The notes: a model not told the origin generated them from the letters alone. A stretch of DNA of 64,000 nt from JAFECT01 sp036501825 (GCA_036501825.1 DASXZP010000026.1:504730-568729); one strand, 5' to 3'. Shown: positions 7,948 through 17,713, numbered from the stretch's first letter. Numbers and translations: made by a program.

Positions 7948-9342
7948 TTATTGCTGACCGCTGTCGGCGCGGCTGAGTTCGCGCACGTCTTCCGGCGTGG
8001 CGGCGACCAGGACGATGTCGGTGGCCCGGCGCCATTCCGGGGAATTGCGCTTGAGCAGTTCACGCGCGCGCATGGCGAACGACTTGGCGTCGCGCAGCTG
8101 GCCCAGGTTGAAGTGCTCTTCCGCCGCCGCCAGGCGAGCTTCGCCCGGCATGTTTTCGGCGTCGTAGGCCTGCGACAGCAACCGCCAGGCGACCGAATCG
8201 TCGCCCTTCTCGATGCCGAGCGCCTTGTGCAGATCGCCCACCGCTTCTTCGAGCTGGGCCGGCTTGCCCTCGACGATGAGGCACTGCGCGAGGTTGATCA
8301 GCAGCAGCGGCGCATTGGGCTTCAGCTCCACCGACTTGCGGTGCGCCGGTTCGGCCTCGGCGGCGCGGCTCGACTCGAACAGCACCTGACCCTTCAGCTC
8401 GTAGAGATAGGGGTCGTCCGGATAATCCTTGATCAGGCCGTCGAGCTGCCTGACCGCCTCGTCGGGTTCCGTCGCCTGATAGTAGGCGATGGCGCGCGAA
8501 TAGCGCGCGATGAAGCTGGTGTCGGTGGCCGGGTATTTGTTGAAGGTCAGCTGCGGCGCCTCGATGAAGGCGGACAGTTTTGCCTTCATCAGTTCGTGCG
8601 CCCTGATCGCTTCGGCCGAGTCCGTTTCTCCGTAGTGCGGCGCGGCTTCGACGCGGCGTCGCAGCGCCTCGATGCGATCTTCGGACAGCGGGTGGTCGAT
8701 GAAATACTGGTCGCGGCGCGCGTTATCGAACACTTCCTCGTAGCGATACTTGTCGAAGAAATCGACGATGCCCTTGCCGGAGATGCCGGCCTTTTCAAGC
8801 GAGGTTGCAGCGGCTTGGTCCGCGGCGCCTTCCTGGGTGCGCGAATAGCCGATGGCGCCCAAGGCGCCCATCTGCGGCGCGCTGACGATCGCCGCCGCTG
8901 CCGCTTCGCCGTTGCCCGCCGCCGCTGCGAGCAGGCCCAGGCCCATGGTCAGCAGGAACGGTTTCAGCCCAGCGTCGCGCATCTCGTTGCGGATCAGGTG
9001 ACCGCCGGAGATGTGGCCGGCTTCGTGGGCGACGACGCCGATCAACTGGTTGGGATTTTCCGTCTCTTCGAGCAGGCCGGTGAAGATGAAAATGTTCTGC
9101 CCGCCGGCGCTGAAGGCGTTAATCTCCTTGTCGCCGACGATGTAGACGTGGACGTCGTCCGGGTTCAGCCCGCTGGCGGCGATGACCGGCGCGGTTTCCC
9201 TGTGCAGAATCTCCTCGATCTCCGTGTCACGGATGATCGGCGGCATCTTGTCTTGCGCAAAGGCGTGCGGCGCGAGGGCGCACAGCGACGCCGTGGTCAT
9301 CAGGGCGGCCATGAGCCGGGCCGCGCGTTTCGGGGACGCCAT
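7948..9342 (-). CDS. M48 family metalloprotease with TPR region (BepA/YfgC-like)
   Basis: The 464-residue exported protein has a signal peptide (about residues 1-29, ending AFAQ). An M48 peptidase domain follows with zinc motif HEAGH at residues 106-110 and third-ligand region EGAADQ near residue 172. A C-terminal half of helical TPR-like repeats begins at about residue 260. This is the architecture of BepA-type proteases that police outer-membrane protein assembly in the periplasm. The DsbA-like lipoprotein lies 17 bp downstream and RNase E is 71 bp upstream on the same strand. BepA-like quality control is inferred from architecture. Confidence 0.9.
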   Translation of the reverse strand: MASPKRAARLMAALMTTASLCALAPHAFAQDKMPPIIRDTEIEEILHRETAPVIAASGLNPDDVHVYIVGDKEINAFSAGGQNIFIFTGLLEETENPNQLIGVVAHEAGHISGGHLIRNEMRDAGLKPFLLTMGLGLLAAAAGNGEAAAAAIVSAPQMGALGAIGYSRTQEGAADQAAATSLEKAGISGKGIVDFFDKYRYEEVFDNARRDQYFIDHPLSEDRIEALRRRVEAAPHYGETDSAEAIRAHELMKAKLSAFIEAPQLTFNKYPATDTSFIARYSRAIAYYQATEPDEAVRQLDGLIKDYPDDPYLYELKGQVLFESSRAAEAEPAHRKSVELKPNAPLLLINLAQCLIVEGKPAQLEEAVGDLHKALGIEKGDDSVAWRLLSQAYDAENMPGEARLAAAEEHFNLGQLRDAKSFAMRARELLKRNSPEWRRATDIVLVAATPEDVRELSRADSGQQ

Positions 9343-9413
9343 GCCTTCTACTCCTCGACTGTCCCCGCCCGCCGCCCCACGGAAGGGGCGGCGTCCTTGA
9401 TGACTCTAACCGG

Positions 9414-12098
9414 TCAGCCCATCCGGCGCCACCAGCCCTTCTTGGGCTGGGCAGGCGGGGTGGAGATCTCGGCCGGGTCCGGCTCGGCCGGTTCCGAGTC
9501 GGCCAGTTCCGGTTCCGATTGGGCGACCGGCTCGAGCACCGGCTCCGGTTCGGGCTCAGGCTCGACCAGGATTTCCACGGCCGCGGGCGCGAGTTCCGCC
9601 GTTTCGGCATGCAACGTCACGACGTTTTCGTGGGCCTCTTCCCGGGCTTCCTGCGCGTCATCGTCGTTGTCCTCGACAGCGATCTCAGCGGCAGTCTCCT
9701 GCGGCTTTCGGGCGCGGACGCGGCGGCGCTTGGGCGCTTCCGTGGTCAGGGCCGGCGCCGGTTCGGGCGCCGCGACGGCGTCCGTCTCAGCGGAGGCAGA
9801 CCCTTCGACGGGCTCGAACACGGCGTCCTGCGCCGTCTCGGCTGAGCGCTCGCCGCGACCACGACCACGGCCGCGCCGGCGGCGGCTGCGGCCTTCGCGT
9901 GCTTCGCCGCCTTCGGAGGCAGGGTGTTGTTCGGTGCGGGCTTGTGCGGGCGCCTCAACCGGACGTTCGGGACGCGGCGGACGGCCGGCGGCGGCCATCT
10001 CGATCGGGTCGAACCAGACGTAGGGTTCTTCAAGCGACGGCGTGCGCGCGCGGGTCCAGGCGTAGGTCTCGCGACCGGCGCCGCCAGCCTGATCCTCATC
10101 GCGTCCGCGACGACCGCCGCGGCGACCGCGCCGGCGACGGCGGTGTCCATTGGCGTCTTCGTTGTCGTGGGCCGAGCTTTCGGACCCATCTTCAGCGTCG
10201 CTGTCGTCCTCATCGTCGGCGGCCGGTTTGGCTTCGGCGCCGTCACGCGCTTCGAACTCGTCGCGCTGGCCGCCGCGTCCGCGACGGCGGCGTCCGCGCC
10301 CGCGTCCCCGATCGCCGCCGCGCTCGCCACGGCGTCCGCCGTCGGCTTCCTCGCCGGTCCCGCCTTCGGTGGCTTCGGCTTCTTCCTCGAGTTCGAGGTC
10401 CTCGTCGTCCTGGGCCTCGGCTTCGTCGACCAGATCGGCTTCGTCGGGCGAGGGCGTCTCGTAGTAGCGCGCGCCGCCGCGGATGGTCGCACTGGCGGCC
10501 ACCACGGGAATCTCGATCGTCTCGTCGCGCTCGATGCGGTGTTCGGCGCGGGCGATGGTGTCGTCCACCCGTACCGTGATGAACAGACCCGAACCGGACT
10601 GCATCCGGTCGAGGAAGGCGCGCTTCTGGTTCAGAATATAGAGCGCCACTTCGGACGGCACGCGCAGCACAACGGCGCCGGCGCCGGCACGGACCACTTC
10701 CATCTCGACCGCGCGCAGAGCCTGCAGCGCGCTCGATTCCACCGACCGCACGCGGCCGATGCCCTGGCAGTGTTCGCAGAGGTGGGTGGTGCCTTCCAGC
10801 ACGCCGGTGCGGCGGCGCTGGCGGCTGATCTCCATCAGGCCGAAGCCGGAGATCTTGCCCATCTGAACGCGGGCGCGGTCTTCGCTCAGCGCGTCCTTCA
10901 GCTTCTTTTCGACGGCGCGGTTGTTCTTCGACTCATCCATGTCGATGAAGTCGATGACGATCAGGCCGGCGAGGTCGCGCAGCCGCAGCTGGCGGGCGGA
11001 CTCTTCCGCTGCCTCGAGATTCGTCTTCAGCGCCGTGGCCTCGATGTTCCGCTCCTTGGTGGAACGGCCCGAGTTCACGTCGATGGCGACCAGCGCCTCG
11101 GTCTGGTTGATCACCAGATAGCCGCCGGACTTCAGCGGCACCGTCGGCGAGTGGATCTGCTGCAGAACGTCCTCGACCTTGTACTTCACGAACAGGGGCG
11201 TGGGCTCTTCGTAGGGCAGGATTTTCTTCAGCTGTGAGGGCAGGATCATGCGCATGAACTCGCGCGCCTCCTTATAGCCCTCGGGACCGTCGACGATGAT
11301 CGCGTCGATGTCCTTGTCGTACATGTCGCGGATGGCGCGCTTGACGAGGTCTTCCTCCTCGTAGATCAGCGCCGGCGCGTTCGATTTCAGCGTGGTTTCG
11401 CGGATGCTTTCCCACATGCGTAGCAGATAGTCGTAGTCGCGCTTGATCTCCGCCTTGGTGCGCTTGGCGCCGGCGGTGCGGATGATCAGGCCCATGCCCT
11501 GCGGCACGTCCAGGCTCTGCGCTGCCGCCTTCAGACGCTTGCGGTCTGGCGCCGCGGTGATCTTGCGCGAGATGCCGCCGCCGCGCGCGGTGTTGGGCAT
11601 CAAGACGCAGTAGCGGCCGGCCAGGGACAGATAGGTGGTCAGCGCCGCGCCCTTGGAGCCGCGCTCTTCCTTGACGACCTGGACCAGCAGGATCTGACGG
11701 CGCTTCAAGACCTCCTGGATCTTGTAGCGGCGCATCATGCGGCGGCGGAGTTTCGCATCCTCGGCGGACGCGCCTTCGTCGTCGTCGTGATCTTCGTCGA
11801 CATCGTCGTCGTCATCGTCGTCGGCGGCCATGATGGCCTGCCGGTCGGCGACGGGGATCTGGTAGTAGTCCGGATGGATTTCGTTGAAGGCCAAAAAGCC
11901 GTGACGATTTCCGCCGTACTCGATGAAGGCCGCCTGCAGGCTGGGTTCGACCCGCGTTACCTTCGCCAGATAGATGTTTCCGCGCAGTTGTTTACGGGCG
12001 CGGCTCTCGAAGTCGAACTCTTCAACCCGGTGGCCGTCCACCACGGCGACGCGGGTTTCTTCCGCGTGCGCCGCATCGATCAACATATTCTTGGACAT
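9414..12098 (-). CDS. rne: Ribonuclease E
   Basis: RNase E is the essential endoribonuclease and degradosome scaffold. The 894-residue product has an N-terminal S1 RNA-binding domain (about residues 35-170) interrupted by a very acidic Asp/Glu insertion near residues 93-115. The DNase I-like catalytic domain shows AIDVNSGRST and FIDMDESKNN, holding the two magnesium-binding aspartates. A zinc-link CEHC lies near residue 440. The C-terminal half is low-complexity: acidic, then Arg/Gly-rich (RGRGRRRRGRGG), then Pro/Glu-rich, as expected for an unstructured scaffold. The terminal motif PKKGWWRRMG resembles the PNPase-binding GWW end known in Caulobacter RNase E. The RBS GGAGAAATT precedes the ATG. 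Confidence 0.95.
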   Translation of the reverse strand: MSKNMLIDAAHAEETRVAVVDGHRVEEFDFESRARKQLRGNIYLAKVTRVEPSLQAAFIEYGGNRHGFLAFNEIHPDYYQIPVADRQAIMAADDDDDDDVDEDHDDDEGASAEDAKLRRRMMRRYKIQEVLKRRQILLVQVVKEERGSKGAALTTYLSLAGRYCVLMPNTARGGGISRKITAAPDRKRLKAAAQSLDVPQGMGLIIRTAGAKRTKAEIKRDYDYLLRMWESIRETTLKSNAPALIYEEEDLVKRAIRDMYDKDIDAIIVDGPEGYKEAREFMRMILPSQLKKILPYEEPTPLFVKYKVEDVLQQIHSPTVPLKSGGYLVINQTEALVAIDVNSGRSTKERNIEATALKTNLEAAEESARQLRLRDLAGLIVIDFIDMDESKNNRAVEKKLKDALSEDRARVQMGKISGFGLMEISRQRRRTGVLEGTTHLCEHCQGIGRVRSVESSALQALRAVEMEVVRAGAGAVVLRVPSEVALYILNQKRAFLDRMQSGSGLFITVRVDDTIARAEHRIERDETIEIPVVAASATIRGGARYYETPSPDEADLVDEAEAQDDEDLELEEEAEATEGGTGEEADGGRRGERGGDRGRGRGRRRRGRGGQRDEFEARDGAEAKPAADDEDDSDAEDGSESSAHDNEDANGHRRRRRGRRGGRRGRDEDQAGGAGRETYAWTRARTPSLEEPYVWFDPIEMAAAGRPPRPERPVEAPAQARTEQHPASEGGEAREGRSRRRRGRGRGRGERSAETAQDAVFEPVEGSASAETDAVAAPEPAPALTTEAPKRRRVRARKPQETAAEIAVEDNDDDAQEAREEAHENVVTLHAETAELAPAAVEILVEPEPEPEPVLEPVAQSEPELADSEPAEPDPAEISTPPAQPKKGWWRRMG

Positions 12099-12509
12099 TC
12101 AGAATTTCTCCACGGCGCGCGGCAGGCCATGAGCCCGGGCGCCGGCGTGTGTTTGAGGCGCGCGCAGGTACGTCCCGGCCGCCAGGGGCGGCGTGTTCGG
12201 CCATAAGCCGGATGGGAACGGGTGCGACGCAGCCCATTAGTCGTGATCCTCGCTCCGCGCGGGAGTGCGCGGGGGTGGGGTTGCGGCCCAAGGTCCCGGA
12301 TTTAGGAGACTTTCAACCGCGGCTTGCGCGCTCCAGGGCGGCGAATTCGCTCAGCCGGTGCGCGCGCCCGGAACATGCCTACCGCCCGCAGGGAAAGCAA
12401 GCGGAAGGGAACCGGAGCTTCACCCTGGGCGCACGGGGTTAACCGAACCTGAACCCTTAGCGGCGCTTTTTGTGCTAAGCTCCAAGCTTAGTAGAGGTTT
12501 CCTGACGTC
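12099..12509. other. Divergent promoter region rne / amidase (411 bp)
   Basis: No convincing gene lies here; the small ORFs are GC-driven and lack ribosome binding sites or similarity. The left part should hold the rne promoter and a long 5' leader on the minus strand. The right part holds the amidase promoter, a CtrA-like TTAA-N7-TGAA sequence (12439-12453), and a perfect 7-bp hairpin CTAAGCT-CCA-AGCTTAG at 12475-12491, followed by AGAGG close to the amidase ATG. In enterobacteria rne autoregulates through its leader; whether that happens here cannot be seen. Confidence 0.6.
12439..12453 (+). promoter_or_regulatory. Possible CtrA-type binding site upstream of amidase
   Basis: TTAACCGAACCTGAA matches the Caulobacterales CtrA consensus TTAA-N7-TTAA at 7 of 8 defined positions. 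It lies 57-71 bp upstream of the amidase ATG, a plausible promoter position. A second 7/8 match with correct N7 spacing precedes the GGDEF gene. This is a motif match only. Confidence 0.3.
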
Positions 12510-13778
12510 ATGTTCGCGCGGGTGAGAGCGCACACGGTTTCAGGGGCCAAAAGCCTGTCCCAGCGCCTGCCGCGTTGGCTGGCGGCGGTCCCGGTGCTTG
12601 CGATCCTGGTCCTGGGCGCGTCCTCCGAGCAGGGGCGCGCGACCGGGCAGGGGGTCGTGCGCGTCCGGATGGGCGGCGACCGGGTGGCGACCCGGGTGGT
12701 CATCGAACTGGCCCGCTCGGCCCACGGACAGCTCATAAATGGCGAGGATGGCCCGGCGGACAAGGTGGTCCTGGCGCTGGCGGGCGTCGATGTGGCCGAC
12801 GACCTGCACGGTCAGGGCCTGGGCCTGGTCAAGGCCTGGAGCGTCGAGGGCGCGGCCGGGGCGGCCAAGCTGGAGCTCGATCTCAACCGCAAGGCGGCGG
12901 TGCGCCGCCGCTTTCTTCTGCCGCCCGGCGACGGGGTGAACGTCTACCGTTACGTGGTCGACCTGGAGGCCCCGGGGCCGGTCCCGCCGCCGCCTAGGAC
13001 CCGCCCGGCCATGCCCCTGGCCCAGGCCCTGGCGCAAAGGCCCCTGCGGGAATCCGCCGCGGCGCCGGCGGCCGTTCCGGCCGGCAAACGGACCATTGTC
13101 ATCGACCCCGGCCACGGCGGCCACGATCCCGGCGCCCAGGGTTCGTCCAGCCATGAGAAAACCCTGACCCTGGCCGCGGCCAAGGCGCTGAAGGCGCGGC
13201 TCGAGCGGACCGGGCGCTACCGCGTGGTCCTGACCCGCAGTTCCGACGAATACATTCCACTGGAAGGTCGCGTGGCCATCGCCCGCCGGGCCGGCGCGGA
13301 CCTGTTCATATCGCTGCATGCGGACTCCGGATCCGATCCGAGGATCCACGGCGCCACCGTCTACACCCTGTCCGAGCACGGCGTGGACCGCGCCGCGCGG
13401 GTGGCGCTGCGCCACGACGACTGGCTACGCGACGCGCCGGCCCAGCCGCGCGACCCGGAGGTCAACCGCATCCTGCTCGACCTGACCCAGCGCGACACCT
13501 CGAACCGGTCCTCGACCTTCGCCAACCTGCTGCTGACGCGGATCGAGACCCGCACCCCGCTGCTCCAGAGCGGCCATCGGGACGCAGGATTTGCGGTGCT
13601 TCTGGCCCCCGACGTGCCGGCGGTGCTGCTGGAGATGGGCTTCATTACCAACCCGGCCGACGAGGCGGAGCTGTCCGATCCGGTCCGCCGCGGCCAGCTG
13701 ATGGATGCGGTCGCCCAGGCTGTGGACGACTATTTCGGCGCCGGCGGCGGTTATCCCCAGGTTGTCGCGCTGCGTTAG
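12510..13778 (+). CDS. N-acetylmuramoyl-L-alanine amidase with AMIN domain
   Basis: This is a periplasmic cell-separation hydrolase that cuts the amide between MurNAc and the stem peptide. The 422-residue product has an N-terminal signal/anchor (about residues 18-40), an AMIN-type targeting domain (about 50-155), a Pro-rich linker, and an Amidase_3 catalytic domain starting at VIDPGHGGHDPG near residue 197 with the first zinc histidine. The domain ends with LLEMGFITNPADE, containing the catalytic glutamate. This is the AmiC layout. PBP1A follows 139 bp downstream on the same strand, so peptidoglycan synthesis and cleavage genes are adjacent. A CtrA-like sequence and a short hairpin sit upstream. 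Confidence 0.93.
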   Translation: MFARVRAHTVSGAKSLSQRLPRWLAAVPVLAILVLGASSEQGRATGQGVVRVRMGGDRVATRVVIELARSAHGQLINGEDGPADKVVLALAGVDVADDLHGQGLGLVKAWSVEGAAGAAKLELDLNRKAAVRRRFLLPPGDGVNVYRYVVDLEAPGPVPPPPRTRPAMPLAQALAQRPLRESAAAPAAVPAGKRTIVIDPGHGGHDPGAQGSSSHEKTLTLAAAKALKARLERTGRYRVVLTRSSDEYIPLEGRVAIARRAGADLFISLHADSGSDPRIHGATVYTLSEHGVDRAARVALRHDDWLRDAPAQPRDPEVNRILLDLTQRDTSNRSSTFANLLLTRIETRTPLLQSGHRDAGFAVLLAPDVPAVLLEMGFITNPADEAELSDPVRRGQLMDAVAQAVDDYFGAGGGYPQVVALR

Positions 13779-13917
13779 ATATCAACGGTTTATCCTGAGC
13801 CTTTCGCGTCCGCGTCGCAGCGCCGCAGAAACGTCCGTAACCGCCGACTCTCCTAGCCTTACAGGTCCCGACTCGCTAAGACCTGAGGCGAGGGATGCGC
13901 GTCGCCGGAGGCCTTAG

Positions 13918-16344
13918 GTGAAGTCTGCCGAACGTTGGTTCGCCTGGGTCGGCATCGGCGTCCTGAGCGCGGTGGCGCTCGCGGGCCTCGCGCTCGCGAT
14001 TTACGCGGCGTGGCTGTTCCATGACCTTCCCGACGCCGCCGAACTGGCTGAATACCGCCCGCCGACCGCCACGCGCGTGTTCGCCTGGGACGGCACCCTG
14101 ATCGGCGAGTTCTCCACCGAACGCCGCATCTTCACGCCCTACGACCAGATCCCACCGCAGGTGGTGGAGGCCTTCCTCGCCGCCGAAGACCGCAACTTCT
14201 TCCAGCACGGCGGCATCGACGTCAGCGGCATGGGCCGCGCCATGGGCAAGAACGCGCTCAACGTCATTCGCGGGCGCCGCCTCGAAGGCGGCTCGACCAT
14301 CACCCAGCAGGTGGCGAAGAACATTCTCTTGAACCGCCGCCAGACGGTGGGCCGCAAATTGAAGGAAGCGATCCTGGCGCGGCGCCTGGAAGCGACGCTC
14401 ACCAAGGAGCAGATCCTCGAGCTCTATCTCAACGAAATTTTCCTGGGCTACCGCTCGTATGGCGTGTCGTCGGCGGCGTTCAACTATTTCGGCAAGTCGA
14501 TAGACCAGCTCGACATCGCCCAGGCCGCGTTTCTGGCGGCTATGCCGAAGGGCCCGAACAACTACAACCCGCTGACCGAGTCGGGAAAGAAGGCCGCGAT
14601 CATCCGGCGTAACTGGATCATCGGCCAGATGCGGGCGAACAACTGGATCAACGACACCGAAGCGCAGGCCGCCACGCGCGAAGACCTGGTCGTGCAGCTG
14701 GCGCCCGAACGCGCGAAATATCACGACGCTGACTTCTTCGTCGAAGAGGTGCGCCGTGAGGCGCAGGCGATGCCGTCGCTGAAAGGCCAAGTTTATCGCG
14801 CCGGTTACTACATCAAGACGACGCTTGATCCGCGTTTGCAGACCATCGCGCGCGAAAGCCTGATGACCGGTCTCGAACGCTACGACCGCCGCCACGGCTG
14901 GCGCGGCGCCTGGGGCAATACGCCGGTCGTCGAAGGCTGGGACAAGATCGCCCAGTCGAAGGCCGCGCCGTCCGAACGGCGCGCCTGGCGCGCGGCGATC
15001 GTGGACTCGGTCGGCGGCAGCGTGCACGTGCGGCTGGCCAAGGGCGGCGCCGGCGATCTGGCCGCGGCTGACGTTGCGTGGGCGCGCGCGGGCAAGGGTC
15101 TGAAGGTTGGCGATCTGATCTTCGTCGAGCCGACCGCAAACGGCGGCTACGGCCTGCGTCAGGTGCCCGCGGTGAACGGCGCCATGGTGGCGATGGATCC
15201 GTGGACCGGCCGCGTGCTGGCCATGGTCGGCGGTTATTCTTTCTCGCTGTCGAGTTTCAACCGCGCGACCCAGGCCTATCGACAGCCCGGTTCGTCGTTC
15301 AAGCCGTTCGTCTATGCGACCGCGCTGGAAAGCGGCAAGTTCACCCCCGCCTCGATGGTGCTCGATGCGCCGATCAACGTGAACGGCTACAGCCCCGAGA
15401 ACTACGAGGGCGGCTCGATGGGCCTGCTGCCGATCCGCAGGGGCCTGGAGCTTTCGCGCAACCAGATGACCGTGCGCATCGCCATGGAAACCGGGATGAA
15501 CAAGATCTCGGCCAACGCGATCAAGTACGGCGTGGTCGATCATATGGAGCCGGTGCTGGCGATGGCGCTGGGCGCGGGGGAAACGACGCCCTTCCGCATG
15601 GCGTCCGCCTATTCGATCTTCGCCAACGGCGGGCGCAAGATCTCGCCGCACCTGATCGAACTGGTGCAGGACCGCGACGGCCAGGTGATGTGGCGTTCGG
15701 ACAAGCGCCGTTGCAACGGCTGCGATCACGACTTCTCCGGCGACGACGGCCCGCATGTGCCGGCGCCGGGCGACCAGGTGCTCGACCCGATCACCTCGTA
15801 CCAGATCACCTCAATGCTCGAAGGCGTCGTGCAACGCGGCACCGCGGCTGCGGCGCGTTCGCTCAACCGCACGCTTGCGGGCAAGACCGGCACCACCAAC
15901 GACTATCGTTCGGCCTGGTTCGTCGGCTACTCGCCCAACATGATTATCGCGACCTACGTCGGCTTCGACGACAACCGTTCGCTGGGCTCCGGCGAGACCG
16001 GCGCGGTCGACGCGGTGCCGATCTTCATCGACTTCGTGGGCGCCGCGTACAAAGGCAAGGCCGACGAGACCTTTCGCAAGCCGAAGGACGCCAAGTTCAT
16101 CAGCGTGCACGGCCAGGAAGAAGCCTTCCGTCCGGGCACCGAGCCGCACGGTCCGGTCGACAACGGCGGCGGCGACGGCCAGAACCCGGTCGGTCCGCAG
16201 CCCTATAACTCGGTGTGGAAAGGCGGCGACCTCACGGGCGCGACCAACGCCGCCAGCGCGACCAAACCCCCCGCCGGCGCGCCGCCCCCGCCCAAGCCCC
16301 CCGCCAAGAAGAAGCCGGCGGACGATCTGAACGGGCTGTACTGA
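13918..16344 (+). CDS. mrcA: Penicillin-binding protein 1A (bifunctional)
   Basis: This class A PBP polymerises glycan strands and cross-links peptides. The 808-residue product has a TM anchor at about residues 12-34. A GT51 glycosyltransferase domain follows, with EDRNFFQHGGID near residue 90 and GGSTITQQVAKN. The transpeptidase domain has the active-site SxxK in GSSFKPF near residue 459, the SxN motif in LSRNQM near 514 and KTGTT near 656. The C-terminal tail is Pro/Lys-rich. The start is GTG, with GGAGG about 10 bp upstream. It is followed 9 bp later by repeat element B and then prfB. Confidence 0.95.
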   Translation: MKSAERWFAWVGIGVLSAVALAGLALAIYAAWLFHDLPDAAELAEYRPPTATRVFAWDGTLIGEFSTERRIFTPYDQIPPQVVEAFLAAEDRNFFQHGGIDVSGMGRAMGKNALNVIRGRRLEGGSTITQQVAKNILLNRRQTVGRKLKEAILARRLEATLTKEQILELYLNEIFLGYRSYGVSSAAFNYFGKSIDQLDIAQAAFLAAMPKGPNNYNPLTESGKKAAIIRRNWIIGQMRANNWINDTEAQAATREDLVVQLAPERAKYHDADFFVEEVRREAQAMPSLKGQVYRAGYYIKTTLDPRLQTIARESLMTGLERYDRRHGWRGAWGNTPVVEGWDKIAQSKAAPSERRAWRAAIVDSVGGSVHVRLAKGGAGDLAAADVAWARAGKGLKVGDLIFVEPTANGGYGLRQVPAVNGAMVAMDPWTGRVLAMVGGYSFSLSSFNRATQAYRQPGSSFKPFVYATALESGKFTPASMVLDAPINVNGYSPENYEGGSMGLLPIRRGLELSRNQMTVRIAMETGMNKISANAIKYGVVDHMEPVLAMALGAGETTPFRMASAYSIFANGGRKISPHLIELVQDRDGQVMWRSDKRRCNGCDHDFSGDDGPHVPAPGDQVLDPITSYQITSMLEGVVQRGTAAAARSLNRTLAGKTGTTNDYRSAWFVGYSPNMIIATYVGFDDNRSLGSGETGAVDAVPIFIDFVGAAYKGKADETFRKPKDAKFISVHGQEEAFRPGTEPHGPVDNGGGDGQNPVGPQPYNSVWKGGDLTGATNAASATKPPAGAPPPPKPPAKKKPADDLNGLY

Positions 16345-16353
16345 GTAACCGCA

Positions 16354-16577
16354 GGGGACAGGTTAAGGTGTCCCTGCGCGTGAACCAGCCATTGCATTTG
16401 CGGCATCTGGGACACCTTAACCTGTCCCCGATGTTCCTTTTACCGGCGGAGTTGCCGCTCCCGCTCCGAACCGCTATCTCCCGCGTCCCGAACAAAAACA
16501 TCGGGGACAGGTTAAGGTGTCCCCGATGCGGCGATCGTCCTGCTGAATTAGATGATGGGACACCTTAACCTGTCCCC
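16354..16577. repeat. Paired palindromic element B (RAYT-type repeat, no transposase)
   Basis: Arm 1 is 16354-16429 and arm 2 is 16503-16577. Each is an almost perfect 21-bp inverted repeat (GGGGACAGGTTAAGG... and its complement) around a 33-34 bp loop. The linker 16430-16502 begins GATGTTCC and ends ACATC, matching the internal borders of the RAYT-carrying element. The element fills the mrcA-prfB gap and ends 10 bp before the prfB ATG; the CCCCGGAG junction supplies the only Shine-Dalgarno-like sequence for prfB. Confidence 0.9.
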
Positions 16578-16587
16578 GGAGATCACT

Positions 16588-17713
16588 ATGCGACCGGATG
16601 TCGAGGCCATGGCGGCCGACATCGAGCAGTCCGTCGGACTGCTCAGGAGGCGTCTTTGACTGGGAACCCGCCCTCCGCAAACTCGACGAACTGAACGCAA
16701 GGGTCGAAGATCCGACTCTTTGGGACAAACCGGCGGACGCCCAGGCGGTGATGCGCGAACGCACCCGCTTGCAGGCGTCGGTGGATGCGGTCAGCAGCAT
16801 CTCCAACGAGCTCGCCGACGCGGTCGGTTTCGCCGAGATGGCGGACGAGGAGGGCGACGAAGGCTCTCTCGAGGAAGCCCGCGCCCAGCTCCGCGCCCTG
16901 AAGGAACGCGCCGCGCGCGCCGAACTGGAGGCGCTGCTGTCGGGCGAGGCGGACGCCAACGACGCCTATGTCGAAGTGAACGCCGGCGCCGGCGGCACCG
17001 AGAGCCAGGACTGGGCCTCGATGTTGCTGCGCATGTACACGCGCTGGGCCGGCCAGCACGGCTATCAGGTCGACTTCCAGGAAGAGACCGGCGGCGAAAC
17101 CGCCGGCATCAAGTCGGCGACCATCATGGTCAAGGGCCCCAACGCCTACGGCTGGCTGAAGTCGGAGTCCGGCGTGCACCGCCTGGTGCGCATCTCGCCC
17201 TACGATTCCAACGCGCGCCGTCACACCTCGTTTGCGTCGGTGGGCGTTTCACCGGTGGTCGACGACACCATCGAAATCGAGATCAACCCGTCGGACGTGC
17301 GCACCGACACCTATCGCGCGTCCGGCGCCGGCGGCCAGCACATCAACAAGACCGACTCCGCGGTGCGTCTTACCCACATTCCGACCGGGGTGGCCGTCGC
17401 CTGTCAGGCGGGCCGGTCGCAGCACGCCAACCGTGATGAAGCGTGGAAGATGCTGCGCGCGCGCCTCTACGAACGCGAGCTCGCCATCCGCGAAGCCGCC
17501 GCCCAGGCGCTCGAGGACGAGAAGACCGACATCGGCTGGGGCCACCAGATCCGCAGCTACGTGCTGCAGCCGTACCAGATGGTGAAGGACCTGCGCACCG
17601 ACGTCGAAACCTCAGACACGCAGGGCGTCCTCGACGGCGACCTCGACCAGTTCATGGGCGCGGCGCTGGCGCAGAAGGTGGGCGTGACGAGGGATGCGGA
17701 GGGGACAGGTTAA
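16588..17713 (+). CDS. prfB: Peptide chain release factor 2 (+1 programmed frameshift)
   Basis: RF2 terminates translation at UGA and UAA. The coding sequence is join(16588..16656,16658..17713): ATG at 16588, 23 codons ending GLLRRRL, then an in-frame TGA at 16657 bypassed by a +1 shift at CTT-TGA-C, continuing DWEPALRKLDELNARVED. The total is 374 residues. The peptidyl-hydrolysis motif GGQ appears in SGAGGQHINKTDSAVR. The stop-codon recognition tripeptide reads SPY within RISPYDSNARRH, rather than E. coli SPF. Reading only from 16598 gives a wrong N-terminus. The last residues (GTG) and the TAA at 17711-17713 come from palindromic element C. Element B ends 10 bp before the start. Confidence 0.96.
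16645..16660 (+). promoter_or_regulatory. RF2 autoregulatory +1 frameshift site
   Basis: AGGAGG (16645-16650), a 3-nt spacer CGT, the slippery CTT and the stop TGA followed by C (16657-16660) reproduce the bacterial prfB recoding signal, including the 3-nt Shine-Dalgarno-to-CTT spacing that promotes slippage. Low RF2 delays termination at this UGA and favours the shift, so RF2 represses itself. Confidence 0.95.

Noticed and set aside
7951..10023. 690-residue plus-strand open frame across the M48 and rne 3' regions
   Set aside because: Shadow of two real minus-strand genes; low-complexity Gly/Arg/Ser tail mirrors the rne repeats.
12149..12525. Small plus-strand ORFs between rne and the amidase
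   Set aside because: No ribosome binding site, no similarity, and one reads into the amidase in a different frame.
13876..15756. 626-residue minus-strand open frame opposite PBP1A
   Set aside because: Shadow of a gene with all GT51 and transpeptidase motifs.
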